From contig OX031064.1 in assembly GCA_943736015.1 (NCBI GenBank), positions 29,015,361 through 29,079,360 of the forward strand: 64,000 nucleotides of DNA, in the 5' to 3' direction. Both the position numbers and the translations under genes were made by a program. Below the pieces are notes generated by a model. It saw only the letters and a list, made by a program, of their open reading frames with translations, made no database searches and had not been told where the DNA came from. Each line of letters starts with the position of its first letter. Position 1 is the stretch's first letter. This document shows positions 11,091 to 20,604 of this stretch, in pieces. Source of the DNA: Tridacna crocea. Lineage: Eukaryota; Mollusca; Bivalvia; Cardiida; Cardiidae.

Positions 11091-11245
11091 TTTACTTTTT
11101 ACCAAGGAACAAAGTATTAGACAAGTCGAAATTGAAAGCTTTTGCAGACAAAGTAAATGTGACTGAAAAGCTGAAATTTGTATGAAGAAGGGGAGAAAAT
11201 GTTTTCAAAAGGCTTCTTTCTCTGCGTCATGAAAAGTTGAGTTAA
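11091..11245 (-). mobile_element. family A copy with the hairpin excised
   Basis: Both arms present, but the core collapsed to GAAAATGTTTTC; about 60 bp of palindrome missing between short repeats. Confidence 0.7.
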
Positions 11246-11470
11246 CTCAGTACCAGACGGCAAAACTTTAGACTGGTCCAAATCGAAAGCATTTGCAGAT
11301 GACAAAATAAAAATGACTGAAAATTTGAAATTTGTTTTGTGAAGGGTAGAAAACATTGTAGGAAAAGAAGAAAATGCTGGTTACTAGCATTTTCCTCTTT
11401 TCCACAATGTTTTATGACTGTTTTTTTTTCACAGGGTTGCCAAAAGTAGGGATTGTGGGTAGTGGGTTAA
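11242..11470 (-). mobile_element. family A full copy
   Basis: Shares its left TTAA with the preceding copy; right TTAA at 11467. Confidence 0.85.
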
Positions 11471-11617
11471 ACCAAAACAGCCCTTTGAATGCCATATAGC
11501 AGAGCCATGGGAAAGAAATAGGGACAGATTAAAACAACTGAATGATTCAAAACAATCTTTATTAAGCTACTATTCATATTTACATGTAAATTAAAAAGAA
11601 TCAACCCTTGTTTATAA

Positions 11618-12430
11618 ACAAGAGGGCCATTGACCCTACAGCGCTCACCTGAGTAAAGTCATCTAGGATTGAAAAAGCCATCCTAATTGTAATGATGTAT
11701 AAGGCAAGAGAGTTAGTGAATTACATTTTGACCAATATAACCTATTTTTGACCTTGTCAGAGATGTCATTAGGACAAACAATTTCATCAGGTTTAGTTTG
11801 TACGAAACTTAGAATATGCCATCTAGAATGCACAAAAAATTTTCCTATGATTTGTCCCAGTGACCACCTTTTTGACATCATATGACATGACCCAATTTCA
11901 ACCCTGTCTGAGAGATCATCAAGACAAACATTTTGACCAGTTTTCATGAGTATTGGACTGCAAATGTGGCCTTAAACCCTTTGCCACACAATGACAACTA
12001 TTGACAACCCTGAGAAAGAAGCCTTTTGAAAACATTGTGGGAAAAGGAGAAAATGCTGGTAACCAGCATTTTCTCCTTTTACCACAATGTTTTCTGCACT
12101 ATCAATAAACAATTGCACCATTTGAGCCACACTGAAATTGTGGTCTGCAAATGCTTTCAATTTGGACAGGGCTAAAATTTTGTCATCTGGTAAAGAGTTA
12201 AAGCACACACAGGGTTTTCCCTGTGACCTACTTTTTTACCAAACATGAAACAATCTTAATCCTGTTTGATATTACATGAAGACAAACAATCTGACCAAGT
12301 TTCATGAGTAAATGTGGCCTCTAGAGGGTAAACAAGATAATTAATGACAACTGCACGACACACAATGGACACAAGACACAATACGATCACAAAAGTTCAT
12401 TTAGAGCACTTTGCGCTCAGCTGAGCTAAA
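11618..12430 (-). mobile_element. bivalve-type repeat with CTCTTG hairpin end
   Basis: Minus-strand 3' end is GGGTCAATGGCCC then CTCTTGT; the other end is AGCTCAGCTGAGCGCAAAGT. Contains repeated phrases such as TTTCATGAGTA and GACCTACTTTTT. A family A copy is inserted at 11972-12201. Confidence 0.55.
11972..12201 (+). mobile_element. family A copy nested in another repeat
   Basis: TTAA both ends, intact core; splits the 11618-12430 repeat, which resumes at AGCACACACAGGG. Confidence 0.87.
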
Positions 12431-12483
12431 AACGATCACTCCATAGTTTACAGAATGCTTTTACGTACAACCAAGGGGTTGCT

Positions 12484-12697
12484 AGTTTGTCCACAAATTT
12501 CTTGTCAAAGATTGATGATAGTTGTTGCAACGGGATTCATTCCTCTCTAACATTTGATCAGTCTTTCCACAACAGAAAGGAAAGCAGCTAGTGCCTTGGG
12601 CAGAAAATTGTGCAAAGAAATGGTATAGAAACTACAGAAAAGCATGAACAGGTGCATTGGCTGACACCATATAACTGAAATGATGTTAAAAACAGCC
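12484..12697 (+). mobile_element. SINE body, head missing
   Basis: Shares TTGATGATAG, AAAGCAGC and the tail GTGCATTGGCTGACACCATA with the tRNA-headed SINEs at 37741 and 50896. Confidence 0.6.
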
Positions 12698-12901
12698 TTA
12701 ATCCATTACCACACAATCCCTACTTTTGACGCCCCCGAGAAAGAAGACTTTAGAAAACATTGTGGGAAAAGGAGAAAAAGCTGGTAACCAGCATTTTCTC
12801 CTTTTCCAACAATGTTTTTTACCCGTCTCAAAACAAATTTTCAGTCACTTTTGTCATCGATTTGGACAAACCAAAAATTCTGTCATTTGGTAAGGATTTA
12901 A
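12698..12901 (+). mobile_element. family A copy
   Basis: TTAA both ends, starting directly at the end of a SINE tail; long arm lost about 20 bp. Confidence 0.85.
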
Positions 12902-12917
12902 CTAAACGTTAGTAAAG

Positions 12918-13009
12918 AAATTTCAAATTTTCAGTCACTTTTATTTTGTCATCTGCAAATGCTTTCAATTAGGACCAGTCTAAAATATTGTCATTTGGCA
13001 ATGGGTTAA
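12918..13009 (+). mobile_element. family A long-arm fragment
   Basis: Long arm and right terminus only; its TTAA is shared with the next copy. Confidence 0.7.
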
Positions 13010-13211
13010 CTCTTTACCAAACAACAAAATTTTGGACTATTCTAAATTCAAAGCATTTGCAGACAACGATATAAAAGTGACTGAAAATTGATTTTTGATT
13101 TTGGGAGGAAAGAAAACATTGTTACCAGCATTTTCTCCTTTTCCCACAATGTTTTCAAAAGGCTTCTACCTCAGGGTCGATAAAATTCAGGATTGTGTGG
13201 TAAAAAATTAA
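13006..13211 (-). mobile_element. family A copy lacking one side of the core
   Basis: GAAAACATTG jumps straight to TTACCAGCATTTTCTCC: 29 bp of the left stem gone. Confidence 0.8.
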
Positions 13212-13576
13212 AGTGACAACAGCTGCCAAAAGTAAACACAGTGGCTGTTAAAATGCATTCAAATTTAAATCGTATCATTCGAAAGTAAAGAAATAATAGT
13301 GAAGATGATAACCTGTAAATGTACAGTTGGTCCGATTGTTAGTCGCTGGTACTTCAATTAATTTTGAAACTAGGTTAAAAGTTGCCAGGTTACTCTATCT
13401 TTTCTTTACTTTCTGCCTGATTTTAATTTTTTTCCACCAGCGACAAGCAGTTTGACTGACCACACAAAAACATACTGTCATCTGTCCAGTATTTTTCCAT
13501 ACTTTTAAATGTTAAGAGTTCTTTTGAAAATGCATTTCAACACCTGCATTGTTTTTGTTTTTCTAGTAATGGGCCT
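13212..13576. other. nothing recognised
   Basis: AT-rich spacer between two family A copies; no exon or repeat family recognised. Confidence 0.4.
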
Positions 13577-13805
13577 TTAACTCTTTACCAAACGATAAAA
13601 TTTTGGACTACTCATAATCGAAAGCATTTGCAGACAAGGAAATAAATGTGAATCAAAAATTAATTTTTGATTTTGGGAGTGTAGAAAACATTGTGGGAAA
13701 AGGAGAAAATGCTGGTTACCAGCATTTTCTCCTTTTCCCACAATGTTTTCAAAAGGCTTCTATCTCAGGGTCATTAAAAGTCGGGATTGTGTGGTAAAGG
13801 GTTAA
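13577..13805 (-). mobile_element. family A full copy
   Basis: 229 bp, TTAA both ends, perfect core. Confidence 0.9.
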
Positions 13806-13895
13806 ACACCATACTAACTGACAAAAAATTCATATAAACCAAGTCTGTGTCAAAGCAAAAGTTCAGCATCATATTTTATTAATTAGTCTGAAGCA

Positions 13896-14243
13896 AACAA
13901 GAGCTATCACTAAACATGATTATACCCCCCACCAGGTCCTTGTCACAAAAACAGGTCTTTGTCACAGAACGCAAAATGGTTTAGTACAAAAGAAAGAGTC
14001 GAAAAACGTTTAAGGGGAGATAATTCCACAACAAATCGCAGCAGGGTCATGAAAATTGCACATGCACAACTTCATATATATAGAAATATGGTGTGTAAAT
14101 TTGAGTTCAGTATGTGAAAATTTATTGGAGTATTGCCCCGGACAAATTTGTGTCTACAGACAGATGGAAAGACAGTCAGACAGCCATAGTGATTCCAGTA
14201 TACCACCCTCCACTTATTGTAGGGTGGGGGGGGGGGGGTATAA
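13896..14243 (-). mobile_element. dispersed repeat with GTCTGT/GGGGGTATAA end
   Basis: Shares CATGCACAACTTCATATATA, ACAAATTTGTGTCTACAGAC and TATACCCCC with the inverted copy at 36597-36935. A 13-G run is at 14226-14238. Confidence 0.6.
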
Positions 14244-14367
14244 AAATGAAACAAGAGGAATATTGTGACACTAAAATCACTCACTTTGACATTTCATCAT
14301 CCCCCTATTCACAATATATAAACTCTTCCACAGAGACCAATGTGGTTTTTTACCCCATAATCTTGTA

Positions 14368-14592
14368 ATTATCTCTTTACCAAACAACATAATTTTAGAC
14401 TTGTCCAAATTGGAAGCATTTACAGACTACAAAATAAATGTGACTCAAAAGTTGAAATTCAGAAAGATAGAAAGCATTGTGGGAAAAGGAGAAAATGCTG
14501 GTTACTAGCATTTTCTCCTATTCCCACACTGCTTTCAAAAGGCTTCTTTCTCAGGGTTGTTAAAACATGGGATGGTGCATTAAAGGGTAAAA
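14368..14592 (-). mobile_element. family A copy
   Basis: Termini decayed (TTATC, GGGTAAA); core near-intact. Confidence 0.8.
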
Positions 14593-14740
14593 AAGATCCT
14601 GAAAAAAACAGGATTTTTGAAAGAATTGTGGGAAAAGGAGAAAATACTGGTAAGCAGCATTTTCTCCTTTTCCCATAATGTTTTCTAAAGGCTTCTTTCT
14701 CAGGGTCGTCAAAAGTAGGGATTGTGTGATAATGGGTTAA
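14591..14740. mobile_element. family A chimera with two short arms
   Basis: Left side derives from a + short arm, right side from a - short arm ending TAATGGGTTAA. Core centre GGTAAGC. Confidence 0.65.
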
Positions 14741-14880
14741 AAAGATTCTGCAAAAAAAACAGGATTTCTGAAAGAATTGTAGGAAAAGGAGAAAAAGATG
14801 GTGAGCAGCATTTTCTACTTTTCCTACAATCTTTTCTACTCTTTCCAAGACAAATTATATCATTTCAGCCATATTTATCA
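14738..14880 (+). mobile_element. family A partial, tandem to the previous
   Basis: AAAAGATYCTG...ACAGGATTTCTGAAAG recurs 150 bp after the same string at 14591: a tandem duplication of the left junction and half-element. Confidence 0.6.
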
Positions 14881-15084
14881 TCATAGCAGATAAATATTGT
14901 CTGCATCAAAATGAGTCTGCTTATCGTGCTGATGTATTGCTAGAAACATACGGAGTATATATGAATCAACAAACAATTGAAGTATGAAACATATTATGTT
15001 TAGAAACAGATTCATATTTCATCATAAGTAATAATTCATAAAACAGCAATACGTGTGTATTATTTATTGGCTCATGATTAATGC

Positions 15085-15337
15085 TTAACACTTTACCAGA
15101 TGACAAAAGTTTAGACTGGTCCAAACTGAAAGCATTTGCAGACTACAGAATAAATGTGACCCCCCCTCCCCTCAAAAAAAAAAAAAAAAAAATCAAGATT
15201 TGTTTTTGGGAAGGGTAGAAAACTGTGGAAAAAGAAGAAAATGCTCCTTACCAGCATATTCTCCTTTTTCCACAATGTATTCAAAAGGCTTCTTGCCAAG
15301 GGTTGTAAAAATCCAGGATTGTTTGGTAAAGGATTAA
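15085..15337 (-). mobile_element. family A copy
   Basis: TTAA both ends; expanded by CCCCCCTCCCC plus a 19-A run in the long arm. Confidence 0.82.
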
Positions 15338-15410
15338 TTAAGAGGGATTAAACGGTGGACTTGAGGGGGGAGGAAGAATCAGCCAAATCTAGCAATACAT
15401 CACACACTAA

Positions 15411-15590
15411 TTAACTCTTTACCACACAATCCTGAATTTTAGCGACCCTCAGAAAGAAAGCCATTGAAAACATTGTGGAAAAAGGAGAAATTTCTGGTAA
15501 CCAGCATTTTCTCCTTTTCCCACAAAGTGTTCTACCCTTTCCAATTCAAACCTCAAACCTGTGCAGTCTTCAAAAGATTTCCATTTATCT
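15411..15590 (+). mobile_element. family A copy, long arm truncated
   Basis: TTAA at 15411; ends after GTCTTCAAAAGATTTCC. Confidence 0.75.
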
Positions 15591-15675
15591 GTCCACCTGC
15601 CCTAGTATTTGACCCTGTGTAAGGTTTCAGGTCAGATCGAGATATATATTACGATGGAGCCAAACAACCTGAAAA

Positions 15676-15765
15676 AATTATCACACAATCCCGATCTAAG
15701 GGCCTAGAGGAAGATACCTTTTGAAAACATTGTGGGAATAGGATAAAATGCTGGTAAGGAGTTAA
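15676..15765 (+). mobile_element. family A remnant, deletion from core centre to terminus
   Basis: AAAATGCTGGTAAGGAGTTAA joins the GGTAA of the palindrome centre to the GGTAA of the right terminus, removing everything between. Confidence 0.7.
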
Positions 15766-15832
15766 CAGAATTTGGTAAAAAACTTGTGGCCTTGATTACA
15801 TCATCAAAAAAATTGTGTATTTTTAGTAACTC

Positions 15833-15912
15833 TGCACCATATTCGAACCACATTTGTCTTCTGCATGTGCTATCAATTTAAATAAGCCTAAAGATTTTGA
15901 GAAGAACTTAAC
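15833..15912 (+). mobile_element. family A long-arm fragment
   Basis: GTCTTCTGCATGTGCTATCA and following bases match the long arm. Confidence 0.5.
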
Positions 15913-15997
15913 CCTAAACAAGTCTACTGCTAATGATAAATGACTTCGAATACATGACTAGTGGTGAACAACACAGGATAGATCCCAGACAATAGGT

Positions 15998-16043
15998 AAT
16001 CACAAAGCTCACCTTGAGCACTTTGTGCCCAGCTGAGCTAAAA
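15998..16043 (-). repeat. fragment of the 11618-type repeat
   Basis: TTGAGCACTTTGTGCCCAGC then TGAGCTAAAA matches the terminal part of that repeat. Confidence 0.5.
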
Positions 16044-16844
16044 TCTAGAGCTTGATTGATCACAGTCAGTACAGCACCATTTGAAACAACACTTAAAACC
16101 TTTGTGAGACTTACTTGAAAGTGTTCAGAGAAATACAACCAACTTAAATTTGAATTCTAGAAAGGAAACCTCTTCAGAATGTGCAGTATGATAGAAGGAA
16201 ATGCATAACAAAAAAAAAAATGAGAAACAACTGCATGCTGTTACATGTACCAACATACATTTTGAGTCTAGAAATACAACTAAAATAGCAGCTTACCAGT
16301 ATTTCTACTAATAAAATTGCCCTTCCTAATAGTGGCTCCCCTCCCCCCGAAGAACCCTTAAATCATGATAACCTAATTAGTTGATTAAGATGACAATATT
16401 TAAAGAATTTGATAAATATTTCCTCTAATTTAATTAATCTTTCCTCTTAACAATCACTAAAATACAAAGAAATACACAGCTCGACGTACTTTTGTACTTT
16501 GCAAACTGGATACAAAATAAAGACTACCTACCCATATTTTGCATAGCTCTGGGAGTTTTCACTAGGAGAAATATGGTATATTTAAAACTGCTTTTCTCTA
16601 CAATATCTCTACAAAGCAGATGGTGCAGATCACAGATCAGACTGCATGATCTACACTGGAATGCAGTAGTATATAAAAGCATAATTATATTATAAAGGCC
16701 CTTTCAAAATAACATCAAATTTGTATCAAACACTGATTAATGCTTCTCTGTATCTCATCTGATTAAATAAGCTGAGGTATAGCATGTAACAATGACTGTT
16801 ACTCAAAGAATGTCAAATAAAACGGCCATTGCTGTAAGACAGTG
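16042..16844. other. mostly unrecognised AT-rich sequence
   Basis: Contains one family D palindrome at 16619. No exon or other element recognised. Confidence 0.4.
16619..16665. repeat. family D palindrome remnant
   Basis: GTGCAGATCACAGATCAGAC then TGCATGATCTACAC; half of the family D hairpin. Confidence 0.5.
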
Positions 16845-17025
16845 TTAACCTGTTACCACACAATGCTAACATTGAACAACTCTAACATAGAGCATTTTCT
16901 TCTTTTTCCACAAAATTTCGACCCTGTCAAAGACAACTTTCGTTATTTGGCCAACCTTCAATTTGTTTTCTGCAAAGGCTTAGATTTGGACCAGTCTGGA
17001 ATTTTCTTGTCAGGTAAAGGGTTAA
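16845..17025 (+). mobile_element. family A copy lacking the left core side
   Basis: TTAA both ends; short arm passes directly into GAGCATTTTCTTCTTTTTCC. Confidence 0.8.
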
Positions 17026-17192
17026 GATAAAGTAAATACCACATGCTTAACTTTTATCCAAATTGAAAACATTTTTATTTTCCTTATCATGGAAAACTAT
17101 TTTGGAAAGGAAGCATTATCTGTTATAACCTCTTATATGGATCTCAGAGAATTACTTATCAACTAATCAGAATAATCATATTCATTTGCTGC

Positions 17193-17420
17193 TTAACTCA
17201 TTACCAAACAACAAAATTTTAGGTTTGTCCAAATCGAAAGCATTTGCAGACGACAAAATAAAAGTGACCGAAAATTTGAAATTTGTTTTGTGAAGGGTAG
17301 AAAACATTGTGGGAAAAGGAGAAAATGCTGGTTACCAGCATTTTCTCCTTTTCCAAAGCGTTTTCTAAAGGCTTCCATCTCAGGGGCGTCAAAAGTAGGT
17401 ATTGTTTGGTAATGGGTTAA
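17193..17420 (-). mobile_element. family A full copy
   Basis: TTAA both ends; core right side has CCAAAGCG instead of CCCACAATG. Confidence 0.87.
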
Positions 17421-17655
17421 ATCCATGTTGCTATTGATCATTTTAACCTGTGAACAAAGGGTTGCGTAAAGTTTTGTAATAAATATTTTGAGTAATAAAT
17501 ACAAATTATATAAAAATCTCTTAAGACATGACAAGGTAGATCTATTGCTGACTTAAATTTTCAAAAAAATAACCTACTAAAAATATTGATAATCATAGTG
17601 AGAAACAGTTTTCTAGGAAATAGACTAAATATAATCACATAAATATTATAATGTT

Positions 17656-17788
17656 ATTAATCAAGTAATTTCGTATTGGCCCAGTTACAGGTCCGAGGTC
17701 AGCCGTATTGGCCCGAGGCCAAAGGCCGAGGGTCAATACGGCTGACCGAGGACCTGTAACTGGGCCAATACGAAATCACTTGATTAAT
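17656..17788. repeat. 133-bp near-perfect palindrome, G+C-rich
   Basis: ATTAATCAAGT...TTTCGTATTGGCCCAG...GGTCCGAGGTCAGCCGTATT... folds on itself around AAA at 17721-17723; only a few mismatches over about 65 bp per arm. Unrelated to family A. Confidence 0.85.
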
Positions 17789-17802
17789 GACAATTTTATT
17801 AA

Positions 17803-17978
17803 TTAATGCTTTACCAAAAAATCTCTGGTTTTTACGACCCTGAAAAAGAGGCCTACTGAAAACATTGTGGGAAAAGGAGAAAATGCTGGTAACCAGCATT
17901 TTCTCCTTTTTCCCACAATGTTTTCTACCCTTCTGGAAACAGATATCAATTTTTGGATTACGTTTACTTTGCTGCCTC
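17803..17978 (+). mobile_element. family A copy, long arm decayed
   Basis: TTAA at 17803; long arm stops near TTTACTTTGCTGCC where a different sequence with AACGTGATTGG begins. Confidence 0.7.
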
Positions 17979-18165
17979 CTGGAACGTGATTGGCTAAAAG
18001 TAAGCGCAGACGCTCACGCCACTGAACTTTTGACCAATCACGTTTAAGGATTTCTGTATTGGTCGCGGGTCATCAATATTGATACGAGGTCAACTGTATT
18101 GATCGGAGGTCAAGTCGTATTAAGCCGGGGTCACGACCTATGTACTATACGAAATCAGAAATGTG
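17979..18165. repeat. sequence related to the 17656 palindrome
   Basis: AACGTGATTGG and CCAATCACGTT face each other (17981, 18033). Then GTATTGGTCGCGGGTCATCA, TATTGATCGGAGGTC and ATACGAAATC repeat phrases of the palindrome arms, suggesting an older, unfolded copy. Confidence 0.5.
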
Positions 18166-18290
18166 ACTGGTATCGCGTGGACCGGTTTCCTTGTATAACT
18201 TCTCTATATCCAATAGTTAATTGATAAATACTGATATTTAAAGTTAGACTCGATAGAAATTCATAGAAATTGGTATAGACATGGTGCAAC

Positions 18291-18506
18291 TTAACCCTTT
18301 ACGAAACAATCCCTGGTTTTTACGAACCTGAGATAGAAGCCTTTTGAAAACAATGTGAGAAAAGGATAACCAGCATTTTCTCCTTTTCCCAGAATGTTTT
18401 CTACCCTTCTTGCAAGGAATTTCAATTTTTGTTATGTGTTTATTTTGTCGTCTGCAAATGCTTTGAATTTGGACCAGTCTAAAATTTTGCTGTTTGTTTG
18501 AGTTAA
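18291..18506 (+). mobile_element. family A copy, core shortened
   Basis: TTAA both ends; AAAGGATAACCAGC shows about 12 bp lost from the left stem. Confidence 0.82.
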
Positions 18507-18680
18507 TTCCAGTTCATTGGATAAACAAATGGTTATGATTTCCTTTCATTTTACTGAAGGTATGGTTGGCGTAACAATGGAAGGAAGTTTTGAAACACAG
18601 GGCAACCCACAATATTTAAACATCTGATTTTTAACATGGCATGGAAAAGCTCATAATATGACATGACATGAAAAGATCTT

Positions 18681-18794
18681 TGCAGGCTAATCAGAGACCA
18701 CACTTTACAACTGGATAAAATTTTGTGCTACAGAACACTTGCACAAAACATGAAATTACATAAAAATGGAAAGTGTGGTCTCATTATTAGCCTG
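18681..18794. mobile_element. GCAGGCTAAT-type inverted-repeat element
   Basis: TGCAGGCTAATCAGAGACCACACTTT on the left faces AAAGTGTGGTCTCATTATTAGCCTGCA on the right, a near-perfect inverted pair; the outer flank continues CGGAGTGCACAGGC. Confidence 0.7.
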
Positions 18795-19022
18795 CACGGA
18801 GTGCACAGGCGGATCCAAGATGACAACCTATAAAAAATGTCCAAATGCCTCTCTTCTCATGTTTTTGGCCATAGTATCATGAGATGTTAAATACATAAAC
18901 ATGTTTGAATCTCACAATATAAAAGTACCCACAAAGAAAATCTACAGCTCAATCAATCTTGTCCATGAATAGGAAAAAATATGCTGTAACAATATCTATC
19001 AATTCATTCATGTCAAATACAA

Positions 19023-19248
19023 TTAACCCTTTACCACACAATCACAAGTTTTAAAGACCCGGAGAAAGAAGGCTTTTGAAAACATTGTGGGAAAAGGAAA
19101 AAATGCTGGTAACCAGCATTTTCTCCTTTTCCCACAATGTTTTCTACCCTCTCAAACAAAAATTGTATCATTTGAGCCTCATTGGAATTGTCAGGAAATG
19201 CTTTCAATTTGGCCAAGTATAAGTTTTTGTTGTGTGGTAAAGGGTAAA
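19023..19248 (+). mobile_element. family A full copy
   Basis: Left TTAA; right end GGGTAAA. Confidence 0.85.
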
Positions 19249-19249
19249 C

Positions 19250-19455
19250 CCATTGCCATACAATCAAACTTAAGAAAGGTCTGTATTGAAAACAAAAGAC
19301 AGATGGCAAATTAAAATGTGGCTCAATTTATCGGATAGGTCTGTGAAAAGTTCAAAATATGTAGGAAAAAAATAGCAAATGCTGATTACGAGCATATTTT
19401 TCACTTCAAACACCTTCTATATCAGGTTCATTTCAATTCCTGATTGTGTGTTGGA
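19250..19455 (-). mobile_element. family A degenerate copy
   Basis: CAAATGCTGATTACGAGCAT preserves the core centre; arms heavily mutated. Confidence 0.5.
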
Positions 19456-19551
19456 GTGCTATGCTGGATAAAACGTCAATGATATATATCCATATAAATT
19501 CAAAATCATATCTTTTGGTAGAAAAAAATTAACCTTGCAATCTAGCTCTCC

Positions 19552-19789
19552 TTAACCCATTACCACACAATCCCTACTTTTGACAACCCTGAAAAAAAAA
19601 AAGAAGCATTAAGAAAACATTGTGGGAAAAGGAGAAAATGCTGGTGGTAACCAGCATTTTCTCCTTTTCCTACGAAGTTGTTTAACCTTCACAAAACAAA
19701 TTTCAAATTTTCAGTCACTTTCATTTTGTCTTCTGCAAATTCTTTCGATTTAGACAAGCCTAAAACATTGTTGTGTGGTAATGAGTTAA
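19552..19789 (+). mobile_element. family A full copy
   Basis: TTAA both ends; centre duplicated to GCTGGTGGTAACCAGC. Confidence 0.87.
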
Positions 19790-19863
19790 ACAGTTAGGCA
19801 ACAGTAACAGTCTAAGAGAAACACTGAGAGTATTTTCATATGCTTCATGCTTGGTGTCATGCG

Positions 19864-19915
19864 TACAGACTATATCGAGATCAGAATGCACACAACATGC
19901 AGTCTGATCCTGAAT
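19864..19915. repeat. family D palindrome remnant
   Basis: ATCGAGATCAGAATGCA faces TGCAGTCTGATCCTGA. Confidence 0.5.
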
Positions 19916-20164
19916 TTATACGATGAACTGATAGAAAAACAGTGAACTTTGGCATGTCATTTTTTGATAATATAACAGTGAACTTGGTTGTATTTTTTTC
20001 TTGATAACTGTGATAAAAAAATCAGTCAATTTCAGGAATTTTCTCACATCTAAACAATAGCTAAAGTATAAATAAGAATAAAATTACATTACATAGGTAT
20101 TAAAAATTACAATAAAAGGAAAATGAAAATAAGCTTCAAGACATTATCTCCACAAAACAGATAC

Positions 20165-20385
20165 TTAACCATTACCAAATAATTTCTCAATATTGAGAAA
20201 GAAGCCATTTAAAACACAATGTGGGAAAAGTAGAAAATGCTGGTAACCAGCATTTTCTCCTTTTCCCACAATATTTTCTTCCATATCAAAGAAAAATACC
20301 TTGATTTTAGGCACTTATGATTTGTCATCTGCAAAAGCTTTCAGTTTGGATGGGTCTAAAATTTTGTTGTTTGGTAACAAGTTAA
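20165..20385 (+). mobile_element. family A copy in the RAB24 3' flank
   Basis: TTAA both ends; 137 bp beyond the RAB24 stop codon. Confidence 0.83.
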
Positions 20386-20521
20386 ACTTCAATAAATATT
20401 GACTATTCATACTTTATACATGAGCATCTTGAAAATCTTCTACAACAAACTTGTTCAAGGGGGGATTACAAGTTAACTTATGATAGGAAATAATTTATCT
20501 GTGTTTGATTGGCACACACAA

Positions 20522-20604
20522 TCATGAGGAACATCTTAGAAAACTGCAACCTTTCTGTCTCCAGCTACTACTGGCGTTTAGATTTAGGGTTTCATTCACT
20601 TGAT
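20522..20604 (-). CDS. RAB24: RAB24 exon 7 (C-terminus, stop)
   Basis: Acceptor TTTATCTCTACAG in the right phase; codes [20 protein letters not shown] then SFLRCSS and TGA at 20522-20524. Cys203 and Cys208 are candidate prenylation sites, although the spacing differs from the usual CC. Family A copies sit 26 bp upstream of the acceptor and in the 3' flank. Confidence 0.85.

Noticed and set aside
14072..14284. Overlapping frames around the G run at 14226
   Set aside because: They fall in a dispersed repeat that is also present at 36597-36935 with different reading frames.
15914..16138. 74-codon minus frame with MYFSEHFQVSLTKVLSVV
   Set aside because: Half of it lies in a repeat fragment (15998-16043); no supporting splice sites.
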